A DNA stretch of 11,219 bases from the NCBI GenBank assembly GCA_005772945.1, contig SXIE01000327.1, positions 1 to 11,219 on the forward strand. Direction: 5' to 3'. The translations under genes were made by a program, and so were the position numbers. Below the pieces are notes generated by a model. The model did no database searches and was not told where the DNA came from. It worked only from the letters and a program-made list of their open reading frames with translations. Every line of letters begins with the position of its first letter. Positions within the stretch are counted from its first letter, which is position 1. The stretch is from Pseudomonadota bacterium (lineage in GTDB: Bacteria > Myxococcota > UBA9042 > PHBI01). This document shows, in pieces, positions 5,885 to 11,219 of the stretch.

Positions 5885-6747
5885 TCGGTGCGCTTGACGG
5901 CGTAGCGCGGGGCGCTGCGGACGCGCTCGGCGGCCTCGGCGAGGTCGCGCACGAAGATGGTGTTGCCGCGGTGCGGGTTCAAGCCCGGAAGCGGGGTCAG
6001 CGTGCGCGCGAACGGCGCGTAGTCGACCGGCGTGAAACCGAAGCTGCGGATGCGCGCGAGGACGGCCTCGTGGTGGCGCGAGACCTCGACGATCAGCGCG
6101 CGACACGCGGGCGAGGCGAAGACCGTCGCGCCGCCGGCGAGGACGCCGAGCTCGAAGCCCTCGACGTCGATCTTGGCGAGCGTCGGGATATCGGCGGCAA
6201 GGACGTCATCGACGCGACGGACCTCGATCGAGAGCGCGTTTGCGGCGTTCTCGTCGGGCTCGAGCAGGCGGTTCTCGCAGTCCTTGTCGCCGGTCATGGC
6301 CTGGGTGCGCGCGCTGTCCCCGAGGCCGTAGGGATGAAGCGTCGTCTTCGCGGCCATGCCGTTGACATCGACGTTGTCGCGCAGCGCGGCAAACGTGCCC
6401 GGCACCGGCTCGAAGGCGTGGACGCGCGCGCCGACCGCGGCACCGGCGAGCACGGTGTAGGAGCCGACGTTGGCGCCCATATCGGCGAAGACGTCGGCGG
6501 GGCGGAGGAAGTGGAGCGCGAAGGCCATGTCCTCGAGCTCGTGGAGGCCGCAGTAGATATTGCCGGTCGCGCCCTGCATGCCGGGACGGACCAGGAGGCG
6601 CGCGCGGCCGACGAACGGCACGACGAGCGGCCCGGGCGCGAGGCGGCTCGCGAGCTGCCATTGGACCCAGTCGCGCAGGGAAAGAACCGGATGCCGCCCG
6701 GCGAGCGGGTGGCGGAGGATGAAGCGCGCGGTGCCGAGGATGCTCAT
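5878..6747 (-). CDS. FkbM-family SAM-dependent methyltransferase
   Basis: This 289-aa protein carries the FkbM-type pattern. The SAM-binding motif is FADMGANVGSYT (87-98). HAFEPVPGTFAALRDN (110-125) carries the acidic residue that binds the SAM ribose. KIDVEGFELGVLAGG (192-206) is the hallmark FkbM segment. The C-terminal IVEVSRHH and GNTIFV stretches are also usual. Family members O-methylate sugars or polyketides, often on surface glycans. The ATG lies in an ATGA overlap with the uppP stop and has no clear Shine-Dalgarno sequence, so translation is probably coupled to uppP. The N-terminal 30-40 residues hold a hydrophobic patch but no clear membrane segment. Pairing with uppP hints at a polyprenyl-linked glycan substrate; that is an inference. 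Confidence 0.92.
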   Translation of the reverse strand: MSILGTARFILRHPLAGRHPVLSLRDWVQWQLASRLAPGPLVVPFVGRARLLVRPGMQGATGNIYCGLHELEDMAFALHFLRPADVFADMGANVGSYTVLAGAAVGARVHAFEPVPGTFAALRDNVDVNGMAAKTTLHPYGLGDSARTQAMTGDKDCENRLLEPDENAANALSIEVRRVDDVLAADIPTLAKIDVEGFELGVLAGGATVFASPACRALIVEVSRHHEAVLARIRSFGFTPVDYAPFARTLTPLPGLNPHRGNTIFVRDLAEAAERVRSAPRYAVKRTEL

Positions 6748-7595
6748 GCCGCGGGGACCGTTCGGACGAGCGACCAGACGATGACCGCGACGCCCGCGCA
6801 GAAGCAGTAGATTGCAAAGAGGTGCAAGCGTCCCTTCTGCAGCACGCGGATGAGCCACGTCAGCGCGAAGTAGCCGACGATGGCGGCGACGGCGGCGCCG
6901 ACGATCCCCTGGGCCCACGGGACGTTGTGGAACCCGGACTCGCTGGCGCTCTTGAGCTTGACGAGGAAGGCGCCGAGCACGGCGGGGATCGAGAGGACGA
7001 ACGAGAACGTGGCGGCCGCGTCCTGGCGGAGACCGCTCGCGAGGCCGCTGCTGATCGTCGAGCCGGAGCGCGACACGCCGCGGAAGACGGCGGAGATCCC
7101 CTGGAACGTGCCGACGACGAGCGCGTCGCGCAGGCGCAGGTCCTCGATGGCGCGGCCCGAGGTCTCGCGGCGCGCCTGGAAGTAGCGAATCGAGAGGAGG
7201 AGCAGGCCCGTCACGATGAGGTCGACGCCGACGAAGGCGGGCGTCATGACGGCGTCCACGCGCTTCTCGAAGAGGATGGCGAGCACGCCAGTCGGGACGC
7301 ACGCGACGAGCGTCCAGGCGACGACGCGCAGGTCGGGTTCGAGGCGCCACTGCTCGCGGAGGTGCCCGGGGCGGCGCAGCGCGCGGCCGGTCGCGGCGAG
7401 CAGGCGTCCGAGGATCGCGCGATATACGATGACGACGGCCGCGAGCGTGCCGAGGTGCAGCATCAGATCGAAGAGCACGTCGGGGCGGGTGCCGCTCATC
7501 TCTTCGAGCACGCGCAGGTGCCCCGACGACGAGATCGGCAGGAACTCGGCGACCCCTTGGAAGGCCGCGAGGAGAATCGCCAGACCCCAATCCAT
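6744..7595 (-). CDS. uppP: Undecaprenyl-diphosphate phosphatase (UppP/BacA)
   Basis: This 283-aa polytopic membrane protein would dephosphorylate undecaprenyl diphosphate to recycle the lipid carrier for peptidoglycan and surface polysaccharides, and can confer bacitracin resistance. The first signature region, QGVAEFLPISSSGHL (13-27), holds Gln13 where E. coli has Glu17 (the family motif allows E or Q), Glu17 (E. coli Glu21) and the conserved His26. The second is RGVSRSGST (172-180) with the catalytic Arg176. The usual leading Pro of the PGxSRSxxT motif is Arg172 here. FSFVLSIPAVLGA follows as expected. The length is normal for the family. GGAGG lies 5 bases before the ATG. The gene diverges from the alkylation-repair operon and overlaps the methyltransferase gene by 4 bp. 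Confidence 0.95.
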   Translation of the reverse strand: MDWGLAILLAAFQGVAEFLPISSSGHLRVLEEMSGTRPDVLFDLMLHLGTLAAVVIVYRAILGRLLAATGRALRRPGHLREQWRLEPDLRVVAWTLVACVPTGVLAILFEKRVDAVMTPAFVGVDLIVTGLLLLSIRYFQARRETSGRAIEDLRLRDALVVGTFQGISAVFRGVSRSGSTISSGLASGLRQDAAATFSFVLSIPAVLGAFLVKLKSASESGFHNVPWAQGIVGAAVAAIVGYFALTWLIRVLQKGRLHLFAIYCFCAGVAVIVWSLVRTVPAA

Positions 7596-7722
7596 CGCAT
7601 CCTCCGCCCGTGTCGGTAGCGCTTTGGCGATCGGGTGTCAAAGAAGCCGTGGCACGGTCACGCCGGGGGGACTCGGTCGTCGGCGCGCATTCGCGGGCGG
7701 CGGTGCGAGGTCCGAAAACGGC

Positions 7723-7751
7723 GAGACAGCGCTGGGGTCGGGCGCTACAAG
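7723..7751 (+). promoter_or_regulatory. Possible promoter of the alkylation-repair operon
   Basis: GAGACA (7723-7728), a 17-bp spacer and TACAAG (7746-7751) each match four of six consensus positions. A start site about 7 bases past the -10 would fall on or next to the ATG at 7758, giving a leaderless or nearly leaderless mRNA. The spacer is bounded by an inverted repeat, AGCGC (7728-7732) and GCGCT (7742-7746), a candidate operator. Confidence 0.3.
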
Positions 7752-7757
7752 GCGGCC

Positions 7758-9179
7758 ATGACGATGAACGCGGAGACCTGCTACGGCGCCATGGTGGCGC
7801 GCGATCGACGCTTCGATGGCCTGTTCTACGTCGGCGTGAAGACGACCGGGATCTACTGCCGACCGATCTGTCCCGTGCGCCTTCCGGCGGCTGCGAACTG
7901 CACGTTCTTCCGCTGCGCCGCCGAGGCCGAGAAACACGGTTTCCGGGCGTGTCTGCGCTGCCGGCCGGAGCTCGCGCCAGGACGTGCGAGCGTCGACGCG
8001 CGGGCCGATCTCGCCGAGCGCGCGGCGCGCCAGATCGACGCGGGCTACCTCGACGCGCATTCGGTCGAGGCGCTGTCGGACCGCCTCGGGGCGAGCGCGC
8101 GGCATGTGCGGCGGGCGCTCGAGGCCGAGCTCGGCGTGACGCCGGTGGAGTTCGCGCAGACGCGGCGCCTCGCGATCGCGAAGCGGCTCTTGCACGACAC
8201 GACGCTGCCGCTTGTCGAGGTCGCGGCGGCGTCGGGATTCGCGAGCCTCAGGCGCTTCAATGCGGCGTTCGCGGAGCGCTTCGGGCGACCGCCGTCAGCG
8301 CTCAGGCGCGACGCGGGGCGCTACGTCGGCCACGCCGACGCGATCGTCTTGCGGCTCGACTATCGGCCGCCGATGGACTGGGGTGACACGCTCGCGTTTC
8401 TCGCGGGGCGCGCGATCCCGGACCTCGAGCATATCGATCCTGCGAGAGGGACCTACACGCGGCGGCTCGGCGGGGGTGGTGAGGTTCATGTCGCCGCGCA
8501 TGCGCGCGAGCCTTATCTCATCGCGCACGTGTCGCTCGATCGCGTCGGGCCGCTCGGGGCGCTCACGCAGCGGCTGCGCAGTCTCTTCGATCTCGACATG
8601 CGCCCGGACGTCATCGCGGCGCAGCTCGGCCGCGATCCACGCCTTGCCCACTCGGTCGCGCTGCGGCCCGGGCTGCGGGTGCCCGGGGCCTTCGATGGTT
8701 TCGAGACGGCCGTGCGCGCCGTGCTCGGTCAGCAGGTCTCGGTGGCCGCGGCGACCACGCTCGCCCGCCGCCTCGTCGCGCGTCATGGCAGGTTTCCGGA
8801 TGCAGACACCCTCGCGGCATCGCCGCTCGCGGAGGTCCGGGCGATCGGGCTGCCGACGAAACGCGCCGAGACGCTGCTCGGGCTCGCGCGCGCGGTCGCC
8901 GACGGTCGCATTGATCTGACGGGAGCGGGCGCGGGCGGCGATCCCGAGGCGACGATCGCGCGCCTCGTCGAGCTGCCGGGGTTCGGTCCCTGGACCGCCA
9001 ACTACCTCGCGATGCGCGCGCTCCACTGGCCGAATGCGTTTCCAGCAGCGGATCTCGGCGTGAAAAAGGCGCTCGGCCTGACGCGCCCGCGCGACATTCT
9101 CGCGCGCGCCGAGCGCTGGGCGCCGTGGCGCGCCTACGCCGTGATGCACCTTTGGCGCAGCCTGGGAGACCCATCATGA
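7758..9179 (+). CDS. alkA: Ada-AlkA fusion: methyl-phosphotriester sensor, AraC-type regulator and 3-methyladenine DNA glycosylase
   Basis: This 473-aa protein has three parts. Residues about 1-75 are the Ada zinc domain, with Cys34, Cys38, Cys65 and Cys68 at the spacing of E. coli Ada Cys38/42/69/72; Cys34 would accept the methyl group from a DNA phosphotriester. Residues about 82-185 are an AraC-type double helix-turn-helix, ending in the VAAASGFASLRRFNAAFAERFG pattern. Residues about 195-470 are an AlkA-like glycosylase: VLGQQVSVAAATTLA, a helix-hairpin-helix LPGFGPWTANYLAMR (406-420), and FPAADLGV with catalytic Asp432. The O6-methylguanine transferase domain of E. coli Ada is absent and is supplied by the next gene. 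The ATG at 7758 (or 7764) is chosen because the Ada homology begins there; AAGG lies 5 bases upstream. The protein probably regulates its own operon. The same alkA-type fusion followed by ogt is known in Mycobacterium tuberculosis. Confidence 0.95.
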   Translation: MTMNAETCYGAMVARDRRFDGLFYVGVKTTGIYCRPICPVRLPAAANCTFFRCAAEAEKHGFRACLRCRPELAPGRASVDARADLAERAARQIDAGYLDAHSVEALSDRLGASARHVRRALEAELGVTPVEFAQTRRLAIAKRLLHDTTLPLVEVAAASGFASLRRFNAAFAERFGRPPSALRRDAGRYVGHADAIVLRLDYRPPMDWGDTLAFLAGRAIPDLEHIDPARGTYTRRLGGGGEVHVAAHAREPYLIAHVSLDRVGPLGALTQRLRSLFDLDMRPDVIAAQLGRDPRLAHSVALRPGLRVPGAFDGFETAVRAVLGQQVSVAAATTLARRLVARHGRFPDADTLAASPLAEVRAIGLPTKRAETLLGLARAVADGRIDLTGAGAGGDPEATIARLVELPGFGPWTANYLAMRALHWPNAFPAADLGVKKALGLTRPRDILARAERWAPWRAYAVMHLWRSLGDPS

Positions 9180-9682
9180 AGAGACGTTGGACCATGGCCT
9201 CGCCGCTCGGCACGCTCGAGCTCGTCGCGACCGACGACGCACTCACGGACGTGTGGTTCGGGGTGCCGGGCGCCGGGCGATTCGTTGGTGTACCAACTAT
9301 TTCCGACGTCGGCGCACACCCGGTGCTGGCGCGGGCGGCGACCCAGCTCGCCGCGTACTTTGCCGGCACGCGCACCGGCTTCGAGCTCCCGCTCGGGCCC
9401 GCGGGCACGCCGTTCCAGCAGCGGGTCTGGCGTGCGCTCTTGGCGATCCCGTATGGCGCGCGCTGCTCCTATCGCGACATCGCGAACGCGATCGGAGAGC
9501 CGACCGCCACGCGCGCCGTCGGCGCCGCGAACGGCAAGAACCCGCTCGGCATCATCGTGCCATGCCATCGGGTGGTCGGCGCGGACGGCTCGCTGACCGG
9601 CTACGCAGGCGGCCTCGAGGCCAAGCGCTGGCTCCTCCGCCACGAGGCGGAGCACACGCCGTTCACGCTCGCGCGCGCCTAA
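9176..9682 (+). CDS. ogt: Methylated-DNA-protein-cysteine S-methyltransferase (Ogt)
   Basis: This 168-aa protein removes methyl groups from O6-methylguanine and O4-methylthymine by irreversible transfer to its own cysteine. The active-site segment is NPLGIIVPCHRVVGADGSL, with acceptor Cys130. The C-terminal domain also has TPFQQRVWRALLAIPYG (78-94), the arginine-finger segment RAVGAANG (113-120) and GYAGGLEAKRWLL. The N-terminal domain (about 1-75) is short and typical. The ATG overlaps the Ada-AlkA stop as ATGA, so the two are translationally coupled. An alternative start at 9125 would add 17 residues inside the previous gene and is unnecessary. The TAA stop is part of the palindrome at 9680-9824. 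Confidence 0.95.
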   Translation: MKRRWTMASPLGTLELVATDDALTDVWFGVPGAGRFVGVPTISDVGAHPVLARAATQLAAYFAGTRTGFELPLGPAGTPFQQRVWRALLAIPYGARCSYRDIANAIGEPTATRAVGAANGKNPLGIIVPCHRVVGADGSLTGYAGGLEAKRWLLRHEAEHTPFTLARA

Positions 9683-9824
9683 CCAGGATCGCCTTGATCG
9701 TGATCCAATCGCGATCCTTCGTCACTTCCTCGCTCGCTTGTGCGCCGTACGTCGAGTACGGCTCCGCGCTCGCTCGCTCGTTCCTCGGCTGGCGATTGGC
9801 TCAGCGTCAATGCGACCCTGGTTA
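9680..9824. repeat. 145-bp interrupted palindrome between ogt and meaB
   Basis: The arms 9680-9717 and 9787-9824 are inverted repeats: ungapped, 30 of 38 positions pair. Each arm begins with TAACCAGG, and that TAA is the stop codon of ogt on one side and of meaB on the other. At the centre is a perfect hairpin, CCGTAC-GTCGA-GTACGG (9745-9761), whose midpoint differs from that of the arms by one base. Between arm and centre lie GC-rich CGCTCGCT tracts that are not inverted. No open frame here looks coding. It could serve as a two-way terminator or be a small palindromic dispersed element; copies elsewhere in the genome would decide. Confidence 0.8.
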
Positions 9825-10838
9825 GTGGGCCGGCGGCCAGCAGGTGAGGAGGCGATCGACGGCCGCCAGGACCGGGAGGGCGCCGCTCTCGACCGCGGCC
9901 TCGATGGACGCGAGCTCGCCAGCCAGCTCGTGCCGGATCCGGTCGCGCACGCGCTCGTCGACCAGGGCCCAGAGCCAACGCAGGTTCTGGCCGGCGCGCT
10001 GGGCGGCCAGCTTGCCGTTCAGCGCCTGGCGCGCGACGTGGGCGTCCGCGGCGGCGAGGACCTCGGCGATCCCCAGGCCCTCGAGGGCGCTGGTGACGAG
10101 CACCTCGGGCGGCTCGCCGGCCGGATGGAGGAGACGCAGGGCCGCGCGCAAGTGGGCCGCGGCGCGATGCGCGGGGCGCTCGAGCTCGCCGTCGGCCTTG
10201 GTCACGACGACGAGGTCGGCCATCTCCATGATGCCGCGCTTGATGCCTTGGAGCTCGTCGCCGGCGCCCGGGAGCGCGAGCAGGACGAAGGTGTCGACCA
10301 GGTGCGCGACGGCGGTCTCGGATTGGCCGACGCCGACCGTCTCGATGAGGACATGGGAGCAGCCGGCCGCTTCGAGGACGAGCGTCGCCTCGCGGGTGCG
10401 GGCCGCAACGCCCCCGAGCGTGCCGCCGGCCGGGGACGGACGAATGAAGGCGCGGGAGTCGGTCGCGAGACGGGGCATGCGGGTCTTGTCGCCGCGGATC
10501 GAGCCGCCGGTTTTCTCCGAGGTGGGGTCGTCGGCGAGGACGCCGATGCTGAGGCGCGCGGGAGGGTCGGCAGGGTCGGTGGGGCCGGGCGCCGCGAGGT
10601 CGCAGAGCGCGAGGCCGAAGGCGTCGATGAACGTGCTCTTGCCGACGCCCGGGACGCCGGTGATGCCGATGCGGTGGGCGCGTCCGGTGTCGGGCGCGAG
10701 GCGCGCGAGGAGCTGATGCGCGTGCGCGCGGTCGTCGGGGTGCTTGGACTCGACGAGCGTGATGGAGCGGCCGAGCGTGGCGCGTTCGGCGGCGCGGATG
10801 CCGGCCACCATCGCGTCGAGATCGAACGGCGGTCTCAC
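9822..10838 (-). CDS. meaB: MeaB/ArgK-type G-protein chaperone of methylmalonyl-CoA mutase
   Basis: This 338-aa P-loop GTPase loads and protects the B12 cofactor of methylmalonyl-CoA mutase. Walker A is GVPGVGKST (61-69). The MeaB-specific segment DPTSEKTGGSIRGDKTRM (104-121) and the switch/Walker B segment ETVGVGQSE (166-174) are clear. The base-recognition motif, usually NKAD, reads TKAD (213-216). The C-terminal arm (about 270-338) holds the helical region involved in dimerisation in this family. The GTG start at 10838 overlaps the mutase stop as GTGA and has no ribosome binding site, so it is read by coupling. The frame stays open upstream, but only because of GC-rich codon bias. It converges on ogt. 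Confidence 0.94.
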   Translation of the reverse strand: MRPPFDLDAMVAGIRAAERATLGRSITLVESKHPDDRAHAHQLLARLAPDTGRAHRIGITGVPGVGKSTFIDAFGLALCDLAAPGPTDPADPPARLSIGVLADDPTSEKTGGSIRGDKTRMPRLATDSRAFIRPSPAGGTLGGVAARTREATLVLEAAGCSHVLIETVGVGQSETAVAHLVDTFVLLALPGAGDELQGIKRGIMEMADLVVVTKADGELERPAHRAAAHLRAALRLLHPAGEPPEVLVTSALEGLGIAEVLAAADAHVARQALNGKLAAQRAGQNLRWLWALVDERVRDRIRHELAGELASIEAAVESGALPVLAAVDRLLTCWPPAH

Positions 10839-11119
10839 GGGTTCGGGCCCGCGCCGGCGAGCGTGTCGAGCAGCGCCTGCGCGGCCTCGCGGATGACGGT
10901 GCCGGGGCCGAAGATGGCGCTCGCGCCGGCCGCCGTGAGGGCCGCGTAGTCCTGGGGGGGGACGACCCCACCCACGACGATGAGGATGTCGCGGCGGCCG
11001 CGGTGGTCGAGCTCGGCGCGCAGCTCGGGGACGAGCGTCAGGTGACCGGCAGCGAGCGAGCTCACGCCGACGATGTGAACGTCGTTCTCGACCGCGGCCT
11101 GAGCGGTCTCGGAGGGGGT
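10835..11119 (-). pseudogene. C-terminal fragment of methylmalonyl-CoA mutase (B12-binding domain), 5' part missing
   Basis: About 94 residues of a mutase cobalamin-binding domain are present: TPSETAQAAVENDVHIVGV, SSLAAGHLTLVPEL, ILIVVGGVVPPQDY and AIFGPGTVI, close to the family consensus up to the C-terminus. The upstream DxHxxG motif that ligates cobalt is not in the window. In the same frame, nine unrelated residues precede TPSE and a TAA stop lies at 11147-11149. The only in-frame start is a GTG at 11065 inside the domain, which would not give a working protein. The gene is truncated, frameshifted or interrupted here, or the window end is an assembly join. Its stop overlaps the meaB start by 4 bp, so the pair was built as an operon. 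Confidence 0.8.
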
Positions 11120-11219
11120 CGATGCGCCAGTTGTTTTCGATGAGCTTTATGGCGGGCGCGTCGGCTACAAAGTGGCAGATCACGTAGTGCCCGTCCCGTG
11201 AGTGCTTGATCGGGTAGAA
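11120..11219 (-). other. Atypical edge sequence next to the mutase break
   Basis: The last 100 bp are about 57% G+C, well below the rest. On the minus strand one frame is open to the window edge and reads a protein-like stretch (YPIKHSRDGHYVICHFVAD, then APAIKLIENNWRIDPL). It does not match methylmalonyl-CoA mutase and I do not recognise it. It could be the end of another gene brought in by insertion or recombination, or foreign sequence at a contig end. Confidence 0.4.

Noticed and set aside
5878..7641. A 587-codon minus-strand frame joining the methyltransferase to upstream sequence
   Set aside because: The upstream half is the out-of-frame shadow of uppP; FkbM homology begins at the ATG at 6747.
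9722..9785. CGCTCGCT tracts in the palindrome as a microsatellite or CRISPR-like repeat
   Set aside because: Only short irregular copies occur, with no spacers; they are better seen as part of the palindromic element.
9822..11183. A 453-codon minus-strand frame that would extend MeaB at its N-terminus
   Set aside because: The added part is Arg/Pro/His-rich shadow of the mutase fragment. The mutase stop and the GTG of meaB overlap as GTGA, fixing the real start at 10838.

Overview
This is an 11.2 kb window of high-GC bacterial DNA, about 70% G+C by eye, with GTG and TTG starts and long open shadow frames on the other strand. Three tandem bactofilins, a PGRS-like glycine-rich protein, a MeaB/methylmalonyl-CoA mutase pair and an Ada-AlkA fusion fit a Myxococcota-type (deltaproteobacterial) genome best. 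That assignment is inferred from gene content; there is no rRNA or marker gene to prove it. I saw no tRNA, rRNA, CRISPR array, insertion sequence or phage genes.

Layout. (A) 1-1757, plus strand: the tail of a glycine-rich protein overlaps by one base a 508-aa polytopic membrane protein. I read this as a strongly divergent SecY homologue. Its plug region is replaced by a long proline-rich acidic loop, and a DUF2007-like domain is fused to its C-terminus. (B) 1806-2675, minus strand: an exported C39-like cysteine peptidase, convergent with the SecY-like gene. (C) 2676-3019: a 344-bp divergent intergenic region. (D) 3020-5871, plus strand: a tight run of three bactofilins, a putative lipoprotein of unknown function and an alpha/beta hydrolase. 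(E) 5878-7595, minus strand: uppP followed by a translationally coupled FkbM-type methyltransferase. (F) 7758-9682, plus strand: a DNA-alkylation repair operon made of an Ada-AlkA fusion and an Ogt methyltransferase. (G) 9680-9824: a 145-bp interrupted palindrome whose two ends carry the stop codons of the convergent genes ogt and meaB. (H) 9822-11119, minus strand: meaB, coupled to the last part of a methylmalonyl-CoA mutase B12-binding domain. The mutase reading frame is broken about 100 bp before the window end, where base composition also changes.

How the genes work together. Region A may be an accessory Sec translocon next to a candidate substrate. Region D looks like an envelope or cytoskeletal scaffold operon. 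Region E combines recycling of the undecaprenyl carrier with a sugar or small-molecule O-methyltransferase, again an envelope theme. Region F senses and repairs methylation damage. Region H is the mutase and its G-protein chaperone in propionate/methylmalonyl-CoA metabolism. The least ordinary items are the divergent SecY-DUF2007 protein beside the glycine-rich protein, the palindrome that supplies two stop codons, and the broken mutase at the window edge.
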